A DNA stretch of 64,000 nt, taken from Plantactinospora endophytica (GTDB lineage: Bacteria > Actinomycetota > Actinomycetes > Mycobacteriales > Micromonosporaceae). The notes below the pieces were generated by a model. It was not told the DNA's origin and made no database searches. It saw only the letters and a list, made by a program, of their open reading frames with translations. Below are positions 42,397 to 50,817 of the stretch, in pieces. Made by a program: the position numbers and the translations under genes. The stretch lies in assembly GCF_016862915.1 (NCBI RefSeq), contig NZ_BONW01000013.1, positions 372,001 to 436,000 on the forward strand, given 5' to 3'. Each line of letters begins with the position of its first letter. Positions within the stretch are counted from its first letter, which is position 1.

Positions 42397-43350
42397 ATGG
42401 CACTGCTGACCGACGACCGCACGGCGGGCCGGACCTCGCACCGGCCCGCCCCGGGCGGTACGCGTCGCTGGTGGACCACCCGCCGCCGCGACCACCTGGC
42501 CGGTTACCTGTTCATCGCGCCGCAGCTCGTCGGCAGCGTGCTGTTCGTGCTGATCCCGCTCGGCCTGGTGGTCTGGTATTCGCTGCACGAGTGGAACGTG
42601 CTCGCCGACACGTTCGACTTCGTCGGCGCGGAGAACTACCGGGCCATGGCCGACGACCCCAACCTGCCCGGCGTACTCCGGGCGACCGCGCTCTTCTCGG
42701 TCGGGCTCGTCGCGCTCAACCTGAGCCTGGCGCTCTTCCTCGCGGTACTGCTCAACCAGCGGCTGCGCGGCACCGCCTTTTTCCGGGTCCTCTTCTTCTC
42801 ACCGGTGGTCGTGTCGCTGGTCGCCTGGACCATCGTCTGGGGCTTCCTGTTGCAGGACAACGGCGGCATCAACGGCCTGCTGGACACCGTCGGCGTCGAC
42901 GGCCCGAACTGGCTGCGCGGCGACGCCACCGCGATGCTCTCGGTGATCGTCGTGCAGGTCGTCAAGAACGTCGGCCTCAACATGGTGCTCTTCCTGGCCG
43001 CGCTCCAGGGCGTGCCGGGCGAACTCTACGAGGCGGCCCGGGTCGAGGGCGCCGGCCGGTGGACCCAGTTCCGCCGGATCACGGTACCCCTGATCAGCCC
43101 GACCATCCTGCTCACCTCGATCATCACGGTGGTCGGCTCGCTCCAGGTCTTCGCCCAGATCGCGGTGCTCACCCAGGGCGGCCCGGGCTCGTCGACCACG
43201 GTCCTCGTCTACTACCTCTACCAACAGGCGTTCCAGTTCCACCACTTCGGGTACGGCGCCACCATCTCCGTACTCCTGTTCCTTCTCGTCCTGGCGCTGA
43301 CCGTCGTGCAGTGGCAGATGCGCAAGAGATGGGTCTTCCATGAGCAGTAG
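42397..43350 (+). CDS. ABC sugar importer permease (MalF/UgpA type)
   Basis: A 317-residue inner-membrane permease with six predicted membrane segments and a long basic N-terminus. The EAA loop that contacts the ATPase is seen as EAARVEGAGRWTQFRRI (about 211-227). It begins directly after the binding-protein stop and overlaps the second permease by 11 bp. No ATPase gene is present in the operon, as is common in actinomycetes where a shared MsiK-type ATPase serves many importers. Confidence 0.92.
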   Translation: MALLTDDRTAGRTSHRPAPGGTRRWWTTRRRDHLAGYLFIAPQLVGSVLFVLIPLGLVVWYSLHEWNVLADTFDFVGAENYRAMADDPNLPGVLRATALFSVGLVALNLSLALFLAVLLNQRLRGTAFFRVLFFSPVVVSLVAWTIVWGFLLQDNGGINGLLDTVGVDGPNWLRGDATAMLSVIVVQVVKNVGLNMVLFLAALQGVPGELYEAARVEGAGRWTQFRRITVPLISPTILLTSIITVVGSLQVFAQIAVLTQGGPGSSTTVLVYYLYQQAFQFHHFGYGATISVLLFLLVLALTVVQWQMRKRWVFHEQ

Positions 43351-44182
43351 GCTCTCGCCCCGCACGAAGGTGCTCCTCTACGGCACGCTCTGCGTGCTGG
43401 CCATTCCGTTCGTCTTCCCGACCTGGTGGATGGTCACCTCGTCGGTCAAGCCGGTCGCGGAGATCTTCGCGTTCCCGCCCAGCCTCGTTCCGACCTCGGT
43501 GAACTTCGACGGCTACCGGGACGCGTTCGCCACGCAGCCCTTCGCCCGGCAGTACCTCAACTCGGCGTACATCGCGCTCGTCGTCACCTTCGGCACCCTC
43601 GCGGTCTCCGCGCTGGCCGGCTACGCCTTCGCCCGGATCCGCTTCCGGGGGCAGAACGCCCTCTTCCTCGTGGTGCTGCTCGGCCTGCTGATCCCGAGCG
43701 AGGTGACGATCGTCCCGCTGTTCCGGATGTTCAACGCGGCGGGGCTGGTCGACACCCACTGGCCGCTGATCCTGGTGCCGATCCTGGGCGCGCCGAGCGT
43801 ACTGGCCACCTTCATCATGCGGCAGTTCTTCATCGCGCTGCCGGTCGAGTTGGAGGAGGCCGCCCGGCTGGACGGGCTGGGCCGCTTCGCGACCTTCCTG
43901 CGGATCGGGCTGCCGCTGTCCCGGCCGGCCCTCGGCGCGGTCTCCATCTTCACCTTCCTGCACAGTTGGAACCTCTACCTGGAGCCGATCGTCTTCCTCT
44001 CCACGCCGGAGAAGTTCACCCTGCCGCAGGCGTTGACCCAGTTCGTCGACGCGTACGGCGGTCCGATGTGGAACGTCCAGCTCTCGGCGGCGTCGCTGAC
44101 CGCGATCCCCGTGCTGGTCGTGTTCGTGATCGCCCAGCGGCAGTTCATCGAGGGCCTGGCCCACACCGGTTTGAAGGGCTGA
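43340..44182 (+). CDS. ABC sugar importer permease (MalG/UgpE type)
   Basis: A 280-residue permease with six membrane segments and the EAA loop EEAARLDGLGRFATFLRI (about 172-189). It is the last gene of the LacI-linked operon. The start is the ATG inside the end of the previous gene, giving translational coupling. Its substrate follows the binding protein. Confidence 0.92.
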   Translation: MSSRLSPRTKVLLYGTLCVLAIPFVFPTWWMVTSSVKPVAEIFAFPPSLVPTSVNFDGYRDAFATQPFARQYLNSAYIALVVTFGTLAVSALAGYAFARIRFRGQNALFLVVLLGLLIPSEVTIVPLFRMFNAAGLVDTHWPLILVPILGAPSVLATFIMRQFFIALPVELEEAARLDGLGRFATFLRIGLPLSRPALGAVSIFTFLHSWNLYLEPIVFLSTPEKFTLPQALTQFVDAYGGPMWNVQLSAASLTAIPVLVVFVIAQRQFIEGLAHTGLKG

Positions 44183-44320
44183 CGGGCGGTCGGCGGTACG
44201 GCATCGGTCTTTGATAACCCTCTGAGACCGGGCCGCTAGGTTCCGGGTTCGGGGCGGCGACATGCGGAACAGCAGTTCCGGGTCTCGGCCGCCCATCGGA
44301 CGAGCTCTTGGGAGGCTTCG

Positions 44321-44773
44321 ATGTTGCGATCGAGCTTCGGCGCCGCTCGGCTGGCGCTCGGGCTGCTCACCGCCGTGACGCTGGCGCTGGTCAGCGGCCA
44401 GCCGGCCGTCGCGGCCGATACCAGTACCACCTCGACGACCAGTTGGCGGCTGACCAACATCGGGCAGCGCATCTGCATCCCCGCCGACGAGTCCTGGTGG
44501 ACCTACTTCTGGATCACGATCGACGGGACGTGGACGAGGCCAATCGAGGTCGGCGCCCGGAACCTGCCCTCCGGCACGACCACGAGCCTGCCGCACGCGC
44601 CGCTGCCGCCCGGATCGAGCAACGGCGCTACCGCGCTCAACCTGATCGCGATGACCCTGCCGCCGCTGCCGTTCGGGATCTACCAGCCGGAGCTGACGGC
44701 GTCGGACGGGGTGATTACGCAGAGCGTTCCGGTCACCATCCAGGTGCAGGAGCGCTGGGGCTGCGCCTGGTAG
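44321..44773 (+). CDS. Small secreted protein (DUF5980-like)
   Basis: A 150-residue protein with a clear Sec signal (basic MLRSSFGAARL, hydrophobic core, AVAA cleavage about residue 31). The mature 115 residues are rich in Trp, Thr and Pro with ICIPADESWWTYFWITI, LPPGSS and a final QERWGCAW. It has two cysteines near the ends that could form a disulfide. The pattern resembles the actinobacterial DUF5980 family, whose function is unknown. It is probably transcribed alone, after the importer operon. Confidence 0.65.
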   Translation: MLRSSFGAARLALGLLTAVTLALVSGQPAVAADTSTTSTTSWRLTNIGQRICIPADESWWTYFWITIDGTWTRPIEVGARNLPSGTTTSLPHAPLPPGSSNGATALNLIAMTLPPLPFGIYQPELTASDGVITQSVPVTIQVQERWGCAW

Positions 44774-44894
44774 TCCGCGCCGGACGTCTGAAGGCGACCG
44801 AGGGGGGGCGGAGGTCGTGGGTTGCCGGGAATCGCCGGAGCCCACGACCTGTCCCCGTCAAGGCCCGCCGCAGGCCGCCAGAAGATCTGCGAAA

Positions 44895-45018
44895 CAGCCC
44901 CTCAGCGGGCCCGGACGGCTTCTGGCGAGCACCGGATCGGTCTTGGCCGGCAGTGAGACAGCCCCTCAGCGGCCCGGACGGCTTCTGGCGAGCACCGGAT
45001 CGGTCTTGGCCGGCAGTC
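44895..45018. repeat. About 60-bp tandem duplication of the sensor kinase 3' end
   Basis: Positions 44895-44955 and 44959-45018 are almost identical direct repeats with a 64-bp period. The right copy codes for the last residues and stop of the sensor kinase (DPVLARSRPGR-stop on the minus strand). The left copy carries one extra base and lies beyond the stop, so it is a non-coding duplicate. The near identity points to a recent event. Confidence 0.9.
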
Positions 45019-46255
45019 GCACCACGAAGGTGGCGCCGCGACCGGGGCGACCCTGTGCCTCTATCGTGCCGCCGTGCGCGGTGACGACCTCGCGCAGCAG
45101 CGACAGCCCGAGGCCGGTGCGCCGACGTTCCGTTCCGACACCGCTGCGGAACCGTTCGAAGATCCGCTCGGCGGGGTCGAACCCGGTACCGGTGTCGACG
45201 ACGGTCAACTCGATCGGGCCCGCCTCGGCCGCGCGACGTACCGTCACCTCGATCAGGCCGCCCGTGGGCGTGTGGGTCAGCGCGTTGGTCAGCAGTTCAC
45301 CGATCACCCGCCGCAGGGCGGACGGCACCCCGAGCACCGGCAGCGGAACGTCCGGACGGCTGAGCGTGAGCGTGACGCCGTACTCGGTGGCGCGATCGGT
45401 CTCGGCCACCACGGCATGCTCGGCGAGCGCGGCCAGGTCCACGGTACTGGTGCCCCGCTCCACGTCCGGCATCGTCGCCAACCGGGCGGAGAGCAGCAGG
45501 TCGTCGACGACCTCGCCGAGCCAGCGGGTGGTGCCGGTCAGCCGTTCCAGCTCGGCCCGGTAGGCGGCGGGAACTCCGGTGTTCCCGGCCCGGCGGGCCA
45601 GCACCTGTGCCCGGGTGTGCACCTGGGCGATCGGCGTACGCAGTTCGTGGCTGACGTCGGCGACGAACCGGCGCTGTCGGGCGAGCGCGTCGGCGAGCGG
45701 CGCGACGGCGAGCCGGCCCACCGCCACTCCGCTGGCGAGCGCGGCGAGCAGGCCGATCGCCTCCGTGACGGTGAGCGCGAAGAGCAGGTGCCGGCGGTCG
45801 GCGAGCTGGTAGCGGGCGTCGAAGATCGCCTGTACGACGTCGTCGCCCCGGGGCTGGGTGAGCACGAAGTAGACGGTGCCGTTGCGCTCGACCGTGTCCA
45901 CCGTGGCGGTCCGGGTGGCGACCACCCTGCCGAGCGGCTCCGCGAGCGGAAAGCCGGCCGGGGCGGGGATGCCGCCGCTGATCAGTTCGCCCTCGTGCAG
46001 GAGGAAGAGCCAGGTGCATCCGGGCGGCCCGGACGGGTCGCTGCGGGTCGCGGTGTAGGCGAGTTCCCGATGGATCTGGGCCTCCTGGCCGCGTACCAGC
46101 ATGGCGTAGGCGACGCCGCCGATCAGTGTGATCAGGACGGTCACCGCCAGTCCGACCAGCACCCCGACCCGGCGCCGGGCGCGGGCCACCACCACCCGTT
46201 CGGCAGCCATCCAGGAGACTCCCGCCGGCACGTCGGCCGGGCCCCGGGCCTTCAC
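44966..46255 (-). CDS. Two-component sensor histidine kinase
   Basis: A 429-residue membrane kinase with TM1 about 30-50, an extracytoplasmic sensor of about 115 residues with an isolated Cys pair region (GPPGCTWLF), and TM2 about 165-185. The cytoplasmic part has H-box VSHELRTPIAQ, N-box ELLTNALTHT, DTGTGFD and RTGLGLSLL. A GTG start overlaps the response regulator stop (GTGA). It forms a system with the gene at 46252-46956. The signal is unknown; neighbouring genes (secreted protein, antiporter) hint at an envelope or ion stress. Confidence 0.92.
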   Translation of the reverse strand: MKARGPADVPAGVSWMAAERVVVARARRRVGVLVGLAVTVLITLIGGVAYAMLVRGQEAQIHRELAYTATRSDPSGPPGCTWLFLLHEGELISGGIPAPAGFPLAEPLGRVVATRTATVDTVERNGTVYFVLTQPRGDDVVQAIFDARYQLADRRHLLFALTVTEAIGLLAALASGVAVGRLAVAPLADALARQRRFVADVSHELRTPIAQVHTRAQVLARRAGNTGVPAAYRAELERLTGTTRWLGEVVDDLLLSARLATMPDVERGTSTVDLAALAEHAVVAETDRATEYGVTLTLSRPDVPLPVLGVPSALRRVIGELLTNALTHTPTGGLIEVTVRRAAEAGPIELTVVDTGTGFDPAERIFERFRSGVGTERRRTGLGLSLLREVVTAHGGTIEAQGRPGRGATFVVRLPAKTDPVLARSRPGR

Positions 46256-46956
46256 AGCTCACCCAACCGGTAGCCGAGGCCGTGTACGGTGCGCACCGCG
46301 GCCCGGCCGAGCTTGCGGCGCAGGTAGTAGACGTAGGTGTCCACGATGGACGTGGCGGCCGCCTCGCCGAAGACCCGACGGCGCAACTCCGGCCGGGAGT
46401 GCACCGCCCTGGGCCGTACCGCGAGCAGGTGCAGCAGTTCGAACTCCCGGGCGGAGAGGGATATCCGGGCGCCGTCGGGAAGCAGCACGTCCCGCAGGTT
46501 GAGGTCGAGCCGGCCGGCGCCGATCGGCAGCGTCTCGGCGCCGTCGGAGGCGCGCCGGCAGAGCGCCCGGATCCGGGCGGTCAGCTCGTCCAGCTCGAAC
46601 GGCTTGATCAGGTAGTCGTCGGCGCCGGCGTCCAGGCCGGCGACACGGTCGTCGACCGTGCCGAGGGCGGTGAGCATCAGCGCGCGGGCGCCCACCGCCC
46701 GGGACCGCAGCCGGGTCAACAGGTTGAGCCCGTCGAGCGCCGGCAGCAGCCGGTCGATCACCATGACGTCGTACGGCCGGGTGAGGCCGAGGTGCAGGCC
46801 GCGTTGGCCGTCCGGGGCGACGTCGACGAGATATCCCTCGTCGGTCAACACCTCGGTAAGCATGTCCGCCAGGTCCGTGTCGTCCTCGACCAGGAGCAGG
46901 CGGTGTACGCCGGGTGGCGCCTCGCTTGCCGTCAGCACACGTCGAGGATCCCACAC
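46252..46956 (-). CDS. OmpR-family response regulator
   Basis: A 234-residue regulator. The receiver domain has LLLVEDDTDLADML, the phosphorylated Asp in VMVIDRLLPALDG, Thr in LMLTALGTVDDRV and Lys in YLIKPFELDEL. The C-terminal winged helix has LSAREFELLHLLAVRP and a DTYVYYLRRKL recognition region. It partners the kinase whose start overlaps its stop. The start is the GTG at 46956; GTG at 46938 is also possible. Confidence 0.92.
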   Translation of the reverse strand: MWDPRRVLTASEAPPGVHRLLLVEDDTDLADMLTEVLTDEGYLVDVAPDGQRGLHLGLTRPYDVMVIDRLLPALDGLNLLTRLRSRAVGARALMLTALGTVDDRVAGLDAGADDYLIKPFELDELTARIRALCRRASDGAETLPIGAGRLDLNLRDVLLPDGARISLSAREFELLHLLAVRPRAVHSRPELRRRVFGEAAATSIVDTYVYYLRRKLGRAAVRTVHGLGYRLGEL

Positions 46957-46987
46957 CAGTCCGAGACATAGACTGTGATAGATATCT

Positions 46988-48274
46988 CTATGCTTTGTCT
47001 CCCGCCGGTTGAACCGCTAGGGCCGGTTCCTGCGTGTCGGGCGGAGCGGCGTTCCTCGCCTCCCGCCGCTCGATCCAGCTCAGCAGCGGCGTCGTCATCA
47101 GCGTCGTGACGAGCGCGACCAGCACCAGCGCGGTGAACAACGTCGAGTTGACGATACCGGCGGCCATCCCGACGTTGATCGCGATGAGCTGCATCAGCCC
47201 CCGGGCGTTCATCAACGCCCCGATCCGCAGGGCGACCCCGTTCGGCTCCCGGCGCAGCCTGGCCGCGGCCCAGCAGGCGCCGAACTTCCCCACGATGGCC
47301 ACCGTGACGCAGCCGAGCGCGAAGAGCAGCACCGACGGCTGGCCCAGCAGACCGAACTCGGTGTGCAGACCCGAGTAGGTGAAGAAGAGCGGCAGGAAGA
47401 CGATCTGGCAGACCGGGGTGACCGTGGCGACCAGCCGGTCGGTGCGGTCGTGGTGCGGCATGACCACACCGACCGCGAACGCGCCGAAGACGGCGTACAG
47501 GCCGATCTCGTCGGTGTACCAGGCGACCGCGAAGAGGAGTGCGACCAGGCCGAGCAGCCGGGACTGGTCGCCGAGCCGATCGCTGCCGACCAGCGCCACG
47601 GCGACCCGCCGCCCGACCGTCCAGAGCACCAGCCCGAACAGCACCGCACCCCCGACGGTGGTCAGTGCCGGCCCCGGCTCGCCCGAGGCGGTGGCGAGGA
47701 CGACGGCCAGCAGCATCCAGGCCACCACGTCGTCGAGGGCGCCGCTGGCCAGCGCGAGCGAGCCGTGCCGGGTCCCGGCGAGCCCGCGCTCGGTGATGAT
47801 CCGGGCCAGCATCGGAAAGGCGGTGATCGCGAGGGCGACCCCGACGAAGGCGGCGGAGACGCCGACCGAGGCGCCGTCCGCGATCACCGGCGCACTGCCG
47901 GCGGTGGCGAGCACCAGCAGCACCCCCAGGCCCAGCGGCACGACGACGCCGGCCATCGACACCGCACCGGCGGTGCCGGCCAGCCCGGTCACCGGGTGCG
48001 AGGTGAAGGCGTACCCGGCCTGGAACATGAAGATGACCAGGCCCACCTGGCCGACGACGTACAGCACCGGATAGAGCTGCGTGGGGAACAGTGCGTCCTG
48101 GGCGGCCGGCGCCAGCAGGCCGAGCAGGGACGGCCCGAGCAGCACGCCGGCCAGCATCTCGCTCACCACCGCCGGCTGGCCGACCTTGCCGAGCAGCCAC
48201 GCCATCAGGCGGCAGAAGAGCAGGATGACCACCACGGCGATGAAGAACCGAGGGGCCAGCTCCACCGGGGTCAT
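46988..48274 (-). CDS. Monovalent cation:proton antiporter-2 (CPA2) family protein
   Basis: About 428 residues with 11-12 membrane segments. Typical CPA2 stretches are seen: PAVVSEMLAGVLLGPSLLG near the start, ITAFPMLARII, and GSLALASGALDDVVAW with the conserved Asp pair of the transport site (about 190-205). It lacks a TrkA-N domain. The start at 48274 places the first helix at the N-terminus; longer in-frame starts add a charged tail. Similar Na+/H+ or K+/H+ antiporters occur near secondary metabolite clusters, but the role here is open. Confidence 0.88.
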   Translation of the reverse strand: MTPVELAPRFFIAVVVILLFCRLMAWLLGKVGQPAVVSEMLAGVLLGPSLLGLLAPAAQDALFPTQLYPVLYVVGQVGLVIFMFQAGYAFTSHPVTGLAGTAGAVSMAGVVVPLGLGVLLVLATAGSAPVIADGASVGVSAAFVGVALAITAFPMLARIITERGLAGTRHGSLALASGALDDVVAWMLLAVVLATASGEPGPALTTVGGAVLFGLVLWTVGRRVAVALVGSDRLGDQSRLLGLVALLFAVAWYTDEIGLYAVFGAFAVGVVMPHHDRTDRLVATVTPVCQIVFLPLFFTYSGLHTEFGLLGQPSVLLFALGCVTVAIVGKFGACWAAARLRREPNGVALRIGALMNARGLMQLIAINVGMAAGIVNSTLFTALVLVALVTTLMTTPLLSWIERREARNAAPPDTQEPALAVQPAGDKA

Positions 48275-48320
48275 GCCGGACCGCCTCGTGCCGGGGCCTG
48301 CCGGCCCGCACCTACCGTGC

Positions 48321-49697
48321 TCATCGTCGAACCTCCTCGAAGTAGCTGGCACAGAGTCGTTGCCGTCGCGCGTCGACCACCATCCAGCTGCCGAGCACCA
48401 GCTGGACGAGGCTGCGCCACACGTCCGCCCAGCCGTCGCCGAGCCGCATCAGCCGGAGCCGGAAACGCCCGGGCGGCGGCGCACCGGCCGGTACCAGGAA
48501 GCAGGGGCCCCGACTCGGCAACGAGCGGCTGTGCCGGACGGTGGAGACCAGGGCGTACCGGCGCAGCACCTCGCGGGTGACCGCGCGCATCATCACCGGC
48601 GCGACGCCCCGGGCCGGACAGGCCCGGTTGGCGGCGATCCCGAACGGGACGAAGTGCGCCTCACCCCGGTCGAGGGTGCGCCAACGGGAGGGGGCGAAGG
48701 TGTCGTCGCCGGCCGGTCCGGTGCGCTGGAACGCGAGGTAGTTGAAGAGCAGGACCGAGCCGGCCGGAATGGTGACGGTGTCGTGCACCCGGATCGGCGC
48801 CGAGGTGATCCGGTGCGCCACACCGAAGAGCGGATGTACCCGCAGTGTCTCGTCGATCACCCGGTCCAGTACCCGGTCGCCCGCCTCGTCGGTGTCGTCC
48901 AGGGCGGCCAGCAGCTCCTGCTGCGTGGCCGGGTGCTGGGCGATGGCCAGCAGGAGATGCGCCATCGCCTCCGACATCTGCACCACGGCGGTGTTGAAGA
49001 ACGCGCCCTGGAGGTACCAGGCCGTCTCCTCGGCGGTGAACGGCTCCGGCAGGGTGACCGGCGAGGTACCCGCCTCGACCCGGGCCCGCAGATAGCGGGT
49101 GAGCCGGTTCCGCCGCTCCATGTGCCGCAGTCCGCAGCACTTGAGCGCGGTGACCACGTCGTGGGCGTTGGCCACGACCAGTGCCCGGACGTCGGGCGGG
49201 CAGGCCGCGCCGAAGACGAGTTCGTAGTAGACCTCGGCCCAGATCGGCATCATCAGGTCCCGCAACCGGACCCGGCTGCTCCGGTCGACGGGCAGGTCGG
49301 CGAGGACGCGCCGCGCCGACGCCGTGGCCAGCTCCGTCGACCGGCGGTGCGACACGGCCAGCACCCGCCGGGTCGTCCTCGCCACGGTGCGGTACCGCTC
49401 GCCGGGCTCCAGGTGCTCCTGGTGCATCTGCGGGCCGGGCGCCAGCCAGTACCAGAACAGGTCGGAGAGCCCGGCGCCCCGGCTGCGCCCGTCGGCCGCC
49501 GGATGGGCGTACACCCGGGCGAAGTCCTCGGGGCCGACCAGCGGTCCGGGTACCGGGATCCCCTCGGTGCCGTTCACCCGGGCGAAGATCCGCTCCCGGA
49601 GCCGGACCACGGCCGGCGGCAGCCACCGGGGCAGCAGCCAGACGGTGGCCGCCACGGGGACCGTCAGGACGGTGCCGAGCACGCCGAGCGCGCTCAT
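48321..49697 (-). CDS. Cytochrome P450 with N-terminal membrane segment
   Basis: A 458-residue P450-like protein. The haem-thiolate loop reads PFGIAANRACPARG (about 380-393), with the expected Arg and Cys. The helix K E-x2-R is seen as ETLRVHP. The usual A/G-G-x-D/E-T of helix I is poorly kept (YLQGAFFNTAVVQM), which may mean unusual oxygen chemistry. A hydrophobic first 20 residues could anchor it. The start overlaps the hydroxyacid oxidase stop (ATGA). It belongs to the operon read from the ammonia-lyase at 53953. Substrate unknown; an aromatic amino acid derivative is plausible. Confidence 0.85.
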   Translation of the reverse strand: MSALGVLGTVLTVPVAATVWLLPRWLPPAVVRLRERIFARVNGTEGIPVPGPLVGPEDFARVYAHPAADGRSRGAGLSDLFWYWLAPGPQMHQEHLEPGERYRTVARTTRRVLAVSHRRSTELATASARRVLADLPVDRSSRVRLRDLMMPIWAEVYYELVFGAACPPDVRALVVANAHDVVTALKCCGLRHMERRNRLTRYLRARVEAGTSPVTLPEPFTAEETAWYLQGAFFNTAVVQMSEAMAHLLLAIAQHPATQQELLAALDDTDEAGDRVLDRVIDETLRVHPLFGVAHRITSAPIRVHDTVTIPAGSVLLFNYLAFQRTGPAGDDTFAPSRWRTLDRGEAHFVPFGIAANRACPARGVAPVMMRAVTREVLRRYALVSTVRHSRSLPSRGPCFLVPAGAPPPGRFRLRLMRLGDGWADVWRSLVQLVLGSWMVVDARRQRLCASYFEEVRR

Positions 49698-50812
49698 CGC
49701 GGCATCCGGTTGAGCAGATCCGGCCCGAGGTCGGCGGGGCGGACGGCTCCGGCCAGGGTCATCGCCTGACCGAGGTCGGCGCGGAGCAGGTCGAGGACCT
49801 GGCGTACCCCGGGCTCGCCCCGGGCGGCGAGCCCCCACAGCACCGGTCGGCCGACCCCGACCGCCGTCGCGCCCAGGGCCAGCGCGGTGAGGACGTCGGT
49901 GCCCCGGCGGATTCCGCCGTCGAGCAGCACCGGAACCCGGTCCCCGACCGCGTCGACGACCGAGGGCAGCGCGTCGACGGCCGTTGCCGCGCCGTCCAGC
50001 TGCCGTCCACCGTGGTTGGAGACCCACACGGCGTCGACGCCGTGCGCGACCGCGAGGCGGGCGTCGGCCGGATGCAGGATTCCCTTGAGTACGACGGGCA
50101 GCCGCGTCACCCCGCGCAGCCAGTCGATCCGGGGCCAGTCGAGGTCGGCGTCCAGCACGATGTCCCGGATCCGCCCGGTCTCCGGATCACGCATGTTCTC
50201 GCACCCCAGGCCGGGCGGTAGGTCGAGGAAACCGTTGCGCAGGTCCCGCTCGCGCCGGCCGAGCACCGGTGAGTCGACGGTGACGACCAGGGCTCGACAG
50301 CCGGCCGCCTCCACCCGTCTGACCAGCGACTCGGTGAAGCCGAGATCGGGTTGCGGATAGAGCTGGAACCACAGCCGCCCCGGCCGGTCGGCGGCGTCCA
50401 TGGCGGCGGCGACCGCCTCGACCGGCGTGGTGGCGGCCATGCTGAGCACCAGTACCGTGTCGGCGCCGGCGACCGCCCGCGCGCAGCCGACCTCGCCGTC
50501 CGGATGGGCCAGCCGGTGGAAGGCGGTGGGGGAGACCAGCACCGGCATCGACAGCGTTCCGCCGAGCAGGGGCGTACGCAGGTCCCGCTCCCCGCCACCG
50601 CGCAGCACCCGGGGCAGGAGCCGGTACGCGTCGAAGGCCGTCTCGTTGGCCCGCAGGGTCCGCTCGTCGCCGGCACCGCCGGTGAAGTAGTCCCGGTGCG
50701 CCGGGTCGAGCCGCCGCCACGCCTCGTCCCGCAGGTCCCTGAGGTTCACCGGGAGGGCCGCGCCGGCCGTGGGATTGTGGCGCGGCCCCACCCGGTCCGT
50801 CACCGGGGACAT
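49694..50812 (-). CDS. FMN-dependent alpha-hydroxyacid oxidase/dehydrogenase
   Basis: A 372-residue FMN TIM-barrel enzyme of the lactate/mandelate/glycolate oxidase family. The barrel has DYFTGGAGDE, LVSPTAFHRLAHPDGE, PVVLKGIL with active-site Lys, VSNHGGRQLDG with the catalytic His-Gly-Gly-Arg, and LLDGGIRRGTDVLTALALGA. It oxidises 2-hydroxyacids to 2-oxoacids; relatives such as Hmo act on hydroxymandelate in phenylglycine pathways. It lies between the monooxygenase and P450 genes, five bases after the former. An arylhydroxyacid substrate fits the ammonia-lyase context, but this is inference. Confidence 0.9.
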   Translation of the reverse strand: MSPVTDRVGPRHNPTAGAALPVNLRDLRDEAWRRLDPAHRDYFTGGAGDERTLRANETAFDAYRLLPRVLRGGGERDLRTPLLGGTLSMPVLVSPTAFHRLAHPDGEVGCARAVAGADTVLVLSMAATTPVEAVAAAMDAADRPGRLWFQLYPQPDLGFTESLVRRVEAAGCRALVVTVDSPVLGRRERDLRNGFLDLPPGLGCENMRDPETGRIRDIVLDADLDWPRIDWLRGVTRLPVVLKGILHPADARLAVAHGVDAVWVSNHGGRQLDGAATAVDALPSVVDAVGDRVPVLLDGGIRRGTDVLTALALGATAVGVGRPVLWGLAARGEPGVRQVLDLLRADLGQAMTLAGAVRPADLGPDLLNRMPR

Positions 50813-50817
50813 GACCG

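Noticed and set aside
47363-48580. A 405-codon plus-strand frame
   Set aside because: Antisense to the antiporter gene, with histidine/glutamine/arginine-rich low complexity.
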